A stretch of DNA of 64,000 nt from Sphingomonas taxi (GTDB lineage: Bacteria; Pseudomonadota; Alphaproteobacteria; Sphingomonadales; Sphingomonadaceae), in contig QFMX01000009.1 of the NCBI GenBank assembly GCA_003240625.1, positions 62,001-126,000 on the forward strand, read 5' to 3'. The translations under genes were made by a program, and so were the position numbers. The notes beneath the pieces are model-generated. The model was given only the letters and a program-made list of their open reading frames with translations. It did not search any database and was not told where the DNA came from. This document shows, one piece after another, positions 58,417-64,000 of the stretch (position 1 is the first letter of the stretch; each line of letters opens with the position of its first letter).

Positions 58417-60244
58417 GGCAACCCTGACGGCGGCGGTTGCCGTCGGAGCCTTGGTCGCGCTGGCACCGGCGATCGGGCAGGACCGTCCCGAATCGATCCT
58501 GCCGCCGGGGTTCGGCGAGCCGACGCCCGCGCCTGCGCCGCGTCCGGCCCCTCCGGCCGGCACCCAGCCCGCACGTCCGGCGACACCAGGTCCGTCGCAA
58601 CCGCCGCAATCGCCAACGCCTGGGCAGCCGCTGCCGCCGAGCGCGATGATCCAGCCGCTGCCGGCGACCACGCCCGAAACCGCGTTGCCCGTGCCCGCCG
58701 TGACGCCGGCCCCGGTCGATCCGGCGATGCTCGCGCGCTACGAGATGCCCGAATTCGCGCGTCGTTCGCTGGCGACGGTCGGCCCGGTGACCCCGAGCCA
58801 GGGCGGGCTGGAGGCGGATGCGTTCGGCGATGCCGACGGTCAATATGTCGAGACGCTGATGCGCCGTCTGACCGCGCCGCTGCCGTCGCGCTGGATGTCG
58901 ATCCTGCTCCGGCGCGCGCTGGTGTCGCGCGTCGATACGCCGAGCCGCACCAACGGCGCGGACTTCGCGGCCGAGCGTGCGTGGCTGTTGCTGCGGATGG
59001 GCGAATCGGTCGCGGCACGGGCGGTCACGCAGGGCGTCGACACCGACAATTATACGCCGAAACTGTACCAGGTCGCGATGAACGCCTCGCTGGCGACGGG
59101 TGATCCGGCCGGGTTCTGCCCGCTGGTTCCCGGCGCGATGCGCTATGCCCCGGCGCGGGGCTGGACGATGGCGCAGGCGATCTGCGCGGGCTTGTCCGGC
59201 AACCCCGCGCAGGCGACCCCGCTGATCGCGACCGCCAAGCGCCGCAACGTCGCCAGCGGCATCGACATGCTGCTCGCGCAGAAGGTCGTCGGCGCCGGCG
59301 CGCAGGGTCGCCAGGCGGTGACGATCGAATGGGACGGTGTCGACCAGCTGACCGCGTGGCGGTTCGGCCTGGCGATGGCGACTGGCGTCGCGGTGCCGGA
59401 CGAGCTGTATGCGAGTGCCGGGCCCCAGGTTCGCTATTGGCAGGCGCTGTCGCCGTCGGTTCCGCTCGGGGCCCGGCTGGCGCCAGCGGAATCCGCGGCA
59501 GGGCAGGGGGTGCTCTCCAGCGCCGCGCTGGTCGATCTCTACGCCGCCGCCTCGACCGACGACGATGCGCAAAGCTCGGCGACCGCGACCGCCAACGATC
59601 TCCAGACCGCCTATGCCGATCGCAGTCCCGATGCGCGGCTGAATGCGTTGCGTCAATTGTGGGGCGGGGCGGCCACGCGGCCGTCCTACGCCAGGCTCGT
59701 GCTGACCGCGCGGGCGGCGGCGCGGATGAACCCGGCGCTGGCGAAGGCCGAGGCGGACCATCTGGTCGCGTCGATGCTGTCCGCCGGGCTCGATCGCACC
59801 GCCGCGCGGTGGCTCGGGACGGTGCCGGCAGGTGGCGACGCCTGGGCGATGATCATGCTTAGCGATCCCGACGCGTATCGTCGCCTCAGCTATTCCGATC
59901 TTGCCTCCTATTCGGGCGGCGAAGGCGATTCGGCGTTGAAGCAGCGCATGTTGTTTGCGGGGCTGGCCGGGCTCGGGCGGCTCAATTCGGGCGACATCGA
60001 ACGCGCCGCGCAGTCGCTTGGCGTCCGGATCGGCGCGGACAATGCCTGGACGCGTGCGCTTGATCGGGCAGCGCGCGCCGGTCAGCCGGGGACGGTCGTC
60101 GTTCTCGCCGCCATCGGCATGCAGGCGTCCGGCTGGAAGGATATTCCGCCCGAGGCGCTGTACCGGATCGTCGGCGCGCTGCGTGCCGTGGGGCTCGACG
60201 GCGAAGCGCGGATGATCGCCGCCGAGGCGATTGCCAGGGCGTGA
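58400..60244 (+). CDS. Exported Pro/Ala-rich protein of unknown function
   Basis: 614 aa, not recognised. The start is TTG at 58400 (MRTSLKATLTAAVAVGALVA), a signal peptide cut near APAIG-QD. Residues about 40-105 are a Pro-rich linker. The rest (about 110-614) is helical and Ala/Leu-rich, with periodic Ala-Arg-Leu blocks like helical-hairpin repeats, but no repeat family is named. It overlaps the 44-aa gene and is followed directly by the Xer recombinase, so it may be a periplasmic partner in a three-gene unit. Confidence 0.75.
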   Translation: MRTSLKATLTAAVAVGALVALAPAIGQDRPESILPPGFGEPTPAPAPRPAPPAGTQPARPATPGPSQPPQSPTPGQPLPPSAMIQPLPATTPETALPVPAVTPAPVDPAMLARYEMPEFARRSLATVGPVTPSQGGLEADAFGDADGQYVETLMRRLTAPLPSRWMSILLRRALVSRVDTPSRTNGADFAAERAWLLLRMGESVAARAVTQGVDTDNYTPKLYQVAMNASLATGDPAGFCPLVPGAMRYAPARGWTMAQAICAGLSGNPAQATPLIATAKRRNVASGIDMLLAQKVVGAGAQGRQAVTIEWDGVDQLTAWRFGLAMATGVAVPDELYASAGPQVRYWQALSPSVPLGARLAPAESAAGQGVLSSAALVDLYAAASTDDDAQSSATATANDLQTAYADRSPDARLNALRQLWGGAATRPSYARLVLTARAAARMNPALAKAEADHLVASMLSAGLDRTAARWLGTVPAGGDAWAMIMLSDPDAYRRLSYSDLASYSGGEGDSALKQRMLFAGLAGLGRLNSGDIERAAQSLGVRIGADNAWTRALDRAARAGQPGTVVVLAAIGMQASGWKDIPPEALYRIVGALRAVGLDGEARMIAAEAIARA

Positions 60245-60301
60245 CCCACGCCGGGTGCCAGACCATGATCACGCCGGCTGCCAGAACGTGACCCACGCCG
60301 C
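60239..60301. repeat. Short imperfect tandem repeat before the Xer gene
   Basis: GTGACCCACGCCGGGTGCCA, then TGATCACGCCGGCTGCCA, then GTGACCCACGCCG make two and a half copies of a unit of about 24 bases. It spans the stop of the exported-protein gene and the probable start of the Xer gene, so GTG start candidates occur in more than one copy. Confidence 0.55.
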
Positions 60302-61187
60302 CGACCGCGCGCTGATCGATCGGTTCCTGGAGATGATGACCGCAGAGGCGGGGGCGGCGGCCAACACCGTCGCCGCCTATCGCAGCGACCTGACGCTTGC
60401 CTCGCAGGCGCTCGACGGCGGCTTGGTCGATGCCGATGTTGATACGCTGGCGAAACTGGCGGGCGGCTGGTCGGCGCTGTCCCGCTCGACCGTCGGGCGA
60501 AAGTCGGCGTCGCTGCGCCGCTTCTTCGCGTTCCTCGCCGACGAAGGCCACCGCGCCGACGATCTCGGCAAGGCGCTGCCCCGTCCCGGTACCGCACGCA
60601 CCTTGCCCAAGGTGTTGAGCCACGCCGATATAGACCGGTTGTTCGCGGCGATCGCCGAACGCGCGGCGCGCGATCCGCTCGATCCCAACGACCTGCGGCT
60701 CTCGGCGTTGTTCGAGCTTCTCTACGGCTCCGGCCTGCGCGCGACCGAACTCGTCAGCCTGCCGCGCAATGCGGTCCATCCCGATCGCCCGTTCCTGATC
60801 CTGCGCGGCAAGGGCGGGCGCGAGCGGCTCGTCCCGATCTCCGACCGCGCGCGAGCGGCGGTGGCGCTTTGGCGCACCCATGTCGCGGCGGATCGCCTGT
60901 GGCTGTTCCCCTCGGGCAAGGGCCACCTGTCGCGCATCCGCCTGTACCAACTGGTCAAGGCGCTCGCGGCCCAGGCCGGCATTCCGCCCGATCGCGTCAG
61001 CCCGCACGTCCTGCGCCACGCCTTCGCCACGCATTTGCTCGCCGGCGGCGCCGATCTGCGCGCGCTGCAATCGATGCTCGGCCACGCCGATATCGCCACC
61101 ACCGAGATCTACACGCACGTCGATTCGAGCCGCCTCGTCGAACTCGTCAACACGCGTCACCCGCTGGCGGATATGCCCCCGCGGTGA
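60288..61187 (+). CDS. xerD: Tyrosine recombinase XerD-like
   Basis: Site-specific recombinase that resolves chromosome dimers at dif. The 299-aa product has an N-terminal SAM-like core-binding domain (LIDRFLEMMTAEAGAAANTV). The catalytic domain has Arg in LYGSGLRATELVSL, Lys in ILRGKGGRERLVPI, His-x2-Arg in SPHVLRHAFATHLLAGGADL, and the His/Tyr end LGHADIATTEIYTHV. The GTG at 60288 is within a tandem repeat; the exact start is unsure. It could be XerC; the alignment to XerD is by memory. Confidence 0.92.
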   Translation: MTHAADRALIDRFLEMMTAEAGAAANTVAAYRSDLTLASQALDGGLVDADVDTLAKLAGGWSALSRSTVGRKSASLRRFFAFLADEGHRADDLGKALPRPGTARTLPKVLSHADIDRLFAAIAERAARDPLDPNDLRLSALFELLYGSGLRATELVSLPRNAVHPDRPFLILRGKGGRERLVPISDRARAAVALWRTHVAADRLWLFPSGKGHLSRIRLYQLVKALAAQAGIPPDRVSPHVLRHAFATHLLAGGADLRALQSMLGHADIATTEIYTHVDSSRLVELVNTRHPLADMPPR

Positions 61188-61240
61188 CGCGAACCGGGCG
61201 GCGCGTTGACGCGGACGGCATCGCACCGTAACCGCCGCTG

Positions 61241-62188
61241 ATGCCAAGCTTCCTCGACTTCGAGAAACCGATCGCCGAACTCCAGGGCCGGATCGACGAA
61301 CTCCGCGACACCGCCGCCGAAGGCAGCGTCGACCTTGCCGCCGACATCGCCCGTCTGCAGGCGAAGTCCGACAAGCTGCTGAAGGATACCTTCGCGCGCC
61401 TGACCCCGTGGCAGAAGACGCAGGTCGCGCGCCATCCCGAGCGTCCGCACTTCAAGGATTACGTCGCCGCGCTGTTCGACGAGTTCGTCCCGCTCGCGGG
61501 CGACCGCGCGTTCGGCGACGACCAAGCGATACTCGGTGGCTTCGCGACGTTCCGCGGCCGCAAGATCATGGTGCTCGGCCACGAGAAGGGCGACGACACC
61601 GCGAGCCGCCTCCGCCACAATTTCGGCATGGGCAAGCCCGAGGGCTATCGGAAGGCGATCCGGCTGGTCGAACTCGCCAACCGATTCGGCCTGCCCATCG
61701 TAACCCTAGTGGACACCTCAGGCGCGTTCCCCGGCATCCAGGCCGAAGAGCGCGGCCAGGCCGAGGCGATCGCCCGATCGACCGAGGCCTGCCTCAACGC
61801 CGGCGTGCCGGTCGTCGCGGCGATCGTCGGCGAGGGCGGCTCGGGCGGCGCAGTCGCGCTGGCTGCGGGCAATCGCGTGCTGATGTTCGAACATGCGGTC
61901 TATTCGGTGATCAGCCCCGAAGGCTGTGCCTCGATCCTGTGGCGCACCGCCGACAAGGCACCCGAGGCTGCCGAAGCGATGCGGATCACCGCGCAGGACC
62001 TGAAGGCGTTCGGTGTCATCGACGATATCGTCGCCGAGCCACTGGGTGGCGCGCACCGCGACCGGGCCGCGGCGATCGATGCACTGGGCGACGCCTTGGC
62101 ATCGGCGCTCGACGATCTGGTGACGCTTGCGCCTGCGGACCTGCGCAAGGATCGCCAAGCAAAGTTCTTGAAGATGGGCCGTCTCTGA
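61241..62188 (+). CDS. accA: Acetyl-CoA carboxylase carboxyltransferase subunit alpha
   Basis: It pairs with AccD to carboxylate acetyl-CoA. The 315-aa product starts MPSFLDFEKPIAELQGRIDE and has LTPWQKTQVARHPERPHFKD, VLGHEKGDDTASRLRHNFGM, the substrate loop TLVDTSGAFPGIQAEERGQA, and VGEGGSGGAVALAAGNRVLM. Length is normal. It is 53 bases after xerD. Confidence 0.97.
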   Translation: MPSFLDFEKPIAELQGRIDELRDTAAEGSVDLAADIARLQAKSDKLLKDTFARLTPWQKTQVARHPERPHFKDYVAALFDEFVPLAGDRAFGDDQAILGGFATFRGRKIMVLGHEKGDDTASRLRHNFGMGKPEGYRKAIRLVELANRFGLPIVTLVDTSGAFPGIQAEERGQAEAIARSTEACLNAGVPVVAAIVGEGGSGGAVALAAGNRVLMFEHAVYSVISPEGCASILWRTADKAPEAAEAMRITAQDLKAFGVIDDIVAEPLGGAHRDRAAAIDALGDALASALDDLVTLAPADLRKDRQAKFLKMGRL

Positions 62189-62205
62189 GGCTCGCGATCT
62201 ACGCA

Positions 62206-62243
62206 ACGAAAAAGGGCGGCGAAACCGAAGTTCCGCCGCCCCA
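62206..62243 (-). terminator. Intrinsic terminator for the Flp pilin gene
   Basis: On the minus strand GGGCGGC and GCCGCCC form a stem extended by GGAACTTC pairing, followed by TTTTTCG. It lies 28 bases past the pilin stop and could also act, less well, for accA on the other strand. Confidence 0.7.
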
Positions 62244-62268
62244 ATTCCTAAGCCTGATTGCGGTCTGC

Positions 62269-62442
62269 TTACGTGGCCGACGCGTTCAGCTTGGTCGAGA
62301 CGTTGTTGAACGTCTTGTTCAGGCTGTTGCCCAGGCCCTGCATCGCAGCAATGGCGGCAACGGCGATCAGCGCGGCGATCAGGCCGTACTCGATTGCGGT
62401 CGCGCCCTTGCTGTTCTTGAAAAACTTGCGAATCGTCTTCAT
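62269..62442 (-). CDS. Flp-family type IVb pilin (first of two)
   Basis: A 57-aa prepilin. It has a basic leader MKTIRKFFKNSKG, the Flp cleavage-and-helix motif GATAIEYGLIAALIAVAAIA (cleavage expected after the Gly), and a short C-terminal part. The ATG at 62442 is chosen because GGAG lies 6 bases upstream, whereas the in-frame ATG at 62454 has none. No tad/cpa assembly genes are in the window. It is on the same strand as the second pilin, about 125 bases apart. Confidence 0.88.
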   Translation of the reverse strand: MKTIRKFFKNSKGATAIEYGLIAALIAVAAIAAMQGLGNSLNKTFNNVSTKLNASAT

Positions 62443-62545
62443 TCCGGTCTCCATCGTTGGATTGCTTCAGTGTCACCCGGCTGGACCGGACGGGCCGGAT
62501 CAGCAGTTCGAGAACTACGAGCGGTGAGTTGAGAAAGGTTTAAGG

Positions 62546-62568
62546 TGACCCGGTTTCTTTCCGGGTCA
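62546..62568 (-). terminator. Hairpin at the end of the second pilin gene
   Basis: TGACCCGG and CCGGGTCA form an 8-bp stem that includes the stop codon of the second pilin gene, followed on the minus strand by CCTTAAACC. It lacks a clear T tract, so it may stabilise the mRNA end or be a weak terminator. Confidence 0.4.
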
Positions 62569-62769
62569 GCGGGCGACACGGACCTTGGTGTCGACGGTGT
62601 TCCACATACCCGTGGTCGAGTTGGCCAATGCGGTCAGGCCGACGATCATCGCGATCACCATAAGGGCGAGGATCAGGCCATATTCGATCGCCGTCGCGCC
62701 GCGCTGCTGGCGCAACGCACGCGCGATCGTTCGGATGATCAGGGACGTTGCGAAATCTTTCGGCCTCAT
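62566..62769 (-). CDS. Flp-family type IVb pilin (second of two)
   Basis: A 67-aa prepilin with a longer leader (MRPKDFATSLIIRTIARALR, then QQRG) and the motif GATAIEYGLILALMVIAMIV. The C-terminal part NSTTGMWNTVDTKVRVAR differs from the first pilin. The two proteins share only the cleavage-helix region, so they are not recent duplicates. It is divergent from mutT. Confidence 0.87.
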   Translation of the reverse strand: MRPKDFATSLIIRTIARALRQQRGATAIEYGLILALMVIAMIVGLTALANSTTGMWNTVDTKVRVAR

Positions 62770-62800
62770 CGGGCTGGTCTAGTCGTGAGGAGCTTAAGGA

Positions 62801-63229
62801 ATGACCAACATTCAATCCGGTACGGCGGGATCGTTGCTGCTGCCCGTCGTCGCAGCCGCACTGGTCGACCTGGACGGGCGCGTCCTGCTGCAGCAGCGTC
62901 CGGAAGGGAAATCGCTTGCCGGCCTGTGGGAGTTTCCGGGCGGCAAGGTCGAAGCGGGCGAGACGCCGGAAGCCGCGCTGATCCGCGAACTTGAGGAGGA
63001 ACTGGGCATCGCCGTGCCGCATGCCTGCCTCGCGCCGGCTGCGTTTGCGAGTGCGGGGTTGGGGGAGCGTCACCTGTTATTATTACTGTATATCACACGC
63101 AAATGGAGTGGCGTGCCGCGCGCGCTCGAGGCGTCCGCGCTGCGCTGGGTCCGGCCGGCGGACATGCACGGCCTCGCCATGCCACCCGCGGATCGTCCGT
63201 TGATCGGCCTGCTCGACGCGCTGATCTGA
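62801..63229 (+). CDS. mutT: MutT-type 8-oxo-dGTP diphosphatase (Nudix)
   Basis: Nudix hydrolase that removes 8-oxo-dGTP to prevent mutation. The 142-aa product has VVAAALVDLDGRVLLQQRPE and the full Nudix box GGKVEAGETPEAALIRELEE followed by ELGI. The C-terminal ALRWVRPADMHGLAMPPADR matches MutT. GAGGAG lies 8 bases before the ATG. Confidence 0.93.
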   Translation: MTNIQSGTAGSLLLPVVAAALVDLDGRVLLQQRPEGKSLAGLWEFPGGKVEAGETPEAALIRELEEELGIAVPHACLAPAAFASAGLGERHLLLLLYITRKWSGVPRALEASALRWVRPADMHGLAMPPADRPLIGLLDALI

Positions 63230-63448
63230 CCGCAAAATCGCCGATGATATGCACCCAATTCAAGGGTTTATCGATTTAAGCGGGGGTATGTCGGTCCGTC
63301 GCTCCACCAATGGCTCGTCACCATGGCGGATCGGCATACTCCGTGTTCAAATATCCGCTTGATCCTGGCGACGGGCCGGAGCATGATCGCGTCGTCGGCA
63401 AGCGTCCCCAAGACCGCAGCCGGCCATCCGGACTGCGGCTCGCACGCG

Positions 63449-63655
63449 TTATTCCCTTTTCTCGCGCGAGCCGTTTCCCGCAAGATCGGCCCGACACGCA
63501 TCGGTGCCAAGTGATCCGGCGCCAGACCGTTCCGCCGTTTCCAGCGCGTTGGCGAGGATCGCAGCGACCAGCGTGTCGTCCTGCGCATCGGCAAGATGCA
63601 ATGCCCACGCGATCGCCGAGCGAAGCGACAGTGCGTCGTCTGAGGAAACGTCCAT
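63449..63655 (-). CDS. Small hypothetical protein
   Basis: A 68-aa soluble protein, not recognised. It begins MDVSSDDALSLRSAIAWALH, then LADAQDDTLVAAILANALET, a helical acidic part, with a polar tail. Codon-position composition looks coding, but other frames are open here too. An in-frame open stretch reaches 63811, though its upstream part lies over the hairpin at 63728 and looks non-coding. The 219 bases between mutT and this gene hold nothing I can support. Confidence 0.5.
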   Translation of the reverse strand: MDVSSDDALSLRSAIAWALHLADAQDDTLVAAILANALETAERSGAGSLGTDACRADLAGNGSREKRE

Positions 63656-63727
63656 AGTGTCATTCTCCACGTCCACGATCCACGTCGGTCCGGACGGATT
63701 TGCAGCAGGCGGTCCCGCATATCGAAA

Positions 63728-63761
63728 GGCGGCGCCCCAACATCGCTGTTGGAGCGCCGCC
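63728..63761 (-). terminator. Long hairpin, probable terminator for the partial gene
   Basis: GGCGGCGCCCCAACA and TGTTGGAGCGCCGCC form a 15-bp stem with one mismatch around TCGC. On the minus strand it is followed by TTTCGAT. It lies about 85 bases past the stop of the minus-strand gene at 63846. Confidence 0.5.
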
Positions 63762-63785
63762 CTAGACACGCTGACCGTTGAGAGT

Positions 63786-63817
63786 GGCGCGATGCCGGTT
63801 CTACCCGGCATCGCGCC
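63786..63817. other. Perfect hairpin 3' of the partial gene
   Basis: GGCGCGATGCCGG and CCGGCATCGCGCC form a perfect 13-bp stem around a 6-base TTCTAC loop. It lies between the partial gene's stop and the probable terminator at 63728. There is no T tract, so it is more likely an mRNA-stabilising structure or part of a two-hairpin end. Confidence 0.45.
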
Positions 63818-63845
63818 GATCGGTATCAGATGCCGATATCAGCAG

Positions 63846-64000
63846 TTAGACGCGGCGACGTGCTGCGGCGGTTGCGCCAAAGCCTGCGGCGGCGGCACCG
63901 ATCAGCAAGGCAATCACGACCATGAAGGACGTCCCGGCAGCGGCACCGGCGGCTGCGTCGGTGGCCGACTTGGCGGTCTCGATCGTGTCGTTCTTGGTCT
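63846..64000 (-). CDS. C-terminal part of a small membrane protein, cut by the window edge
   Basis: The last 50 codons of a minus-strand gene whose start lies beyond base 64000. It reads TKNDTIETAKSATDAAAGAA, then a membrane helix SFMVVIALLIGAAAAGFGAT and a basic end AARRRV. The segment before the helix is Ala/Thr/Asp-rich and may be a helical periplasmic or cytoplasmic stalk. Function cannot be told. Confidence 0.65.
   Translation of the reverse strand, partial: TKNDTIETAKSATDAAAGAAAGTSFMVVIALLIGAAAAGFGATAAARRRV

Noticed and set aside
63268..63720. 150-codon minus-strand frame competing with the small gene at 63449
   Set aside because: It is Arg/Trp/Pro-rich with no sensible pattern, while the other frame gives a smooth helical acidic protein.
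1..64000. CRISPR array, insertion sequence or prophage
   Set aside because: No evenly spaced identical repeats, no transposase and no phage structural genes were seen. The Xer gene looks like a housekeeping XerD.

Overview
The window is GC-rich alphaproteobacterial chromosome, most likely from a Sphingomonas-like member of the Sphingomonadales. This is inferred from gene content: a trpF-trpB-trpA-accD-folC cluster, a ribosomal protein S5 with a long Gly/Arg-rich leader, many GTG/TTG starts, a zinc-lid adenylate kinase, orphan Flp pilins, and many palindromic intergenic repeats of sphingomonad type. No sequence search was possible, so the genus is a judgement.

Layout. 1-9540 (+) is the S10-spc ribosomal protein cluster from rplC (cut by the window edge) to rplO. 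It is interrupted by two palindromic repeats and an internal terminator. A strong terminator, a repeat and a probable promoter then separate it from secY and adk (9923-12002). The expected rpsM-rpsK-rpoA-rplQ genes do not follow. 12003-20104 holds an OmpR/EnvZ-type two-component pair, an MHS-type transporter, rsmD and a pseudouridine synthase on the minus strand, a lone receiver protein and an AmpG-type permease. 20112-27099 (-) is a biosynthetic run: lapA-like, pyrF, trpF, trpB, trpA, accD, folC and a small unknown gene, with four repeats between genes. 27205-34171 (-) carries a patatin-like lipase, an EEP hydrolase and a sigma factor/FecR/TonB-receptor surface-signalling module.

34383-40706 is the most accessory-looking stretch. 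A minus-strand deacetylase/glycosyltransferase/small membrane protein operon diverges from plus-strand genes for a multi-pass membrane protein, a DUF2141 protein, a secreted sphingomyelinase-like hydrolase, and a glutaredoxin-TspO-DCC trio. 40713-44532 (-) is glpF-glpK-glpD with a tandem direct repeat far upstream. 44849-50344 has an acetyltransferase, tRNA-Thr(TGT), an RNase-H-fold-like unknown, rarA, a PadR regulator with a clear operator plus DUF2218, and a mannosyltransferase-like gene. 50448-56371 (+) runs radA, a small unknown, a YkgJ cysteine-cluster protein, cvpA, an IscU-like protein, a KefB-type antiporter and DUF423. 56400-58200 (-) is aroK-aroB-DUF2256. 58282-62188 (+) has a 44-aa membrane peptide, a 614-aa exported protein, a Xer recombinase and accA. 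The end holds two Flp pilins, a MutT Nudix hydrolase, a small unknown gene and the 3' end of a membrane protein gene.

Most of the window is core housekeeping. The best candidates for under-described biology are the 34.4-39.5 kb envelope gene group, the PadR/DUF2218 unit with its promoter-overlapping operator, the glp upstream direct repeat, and the repeat families that have entered the ribosomal protein operon.
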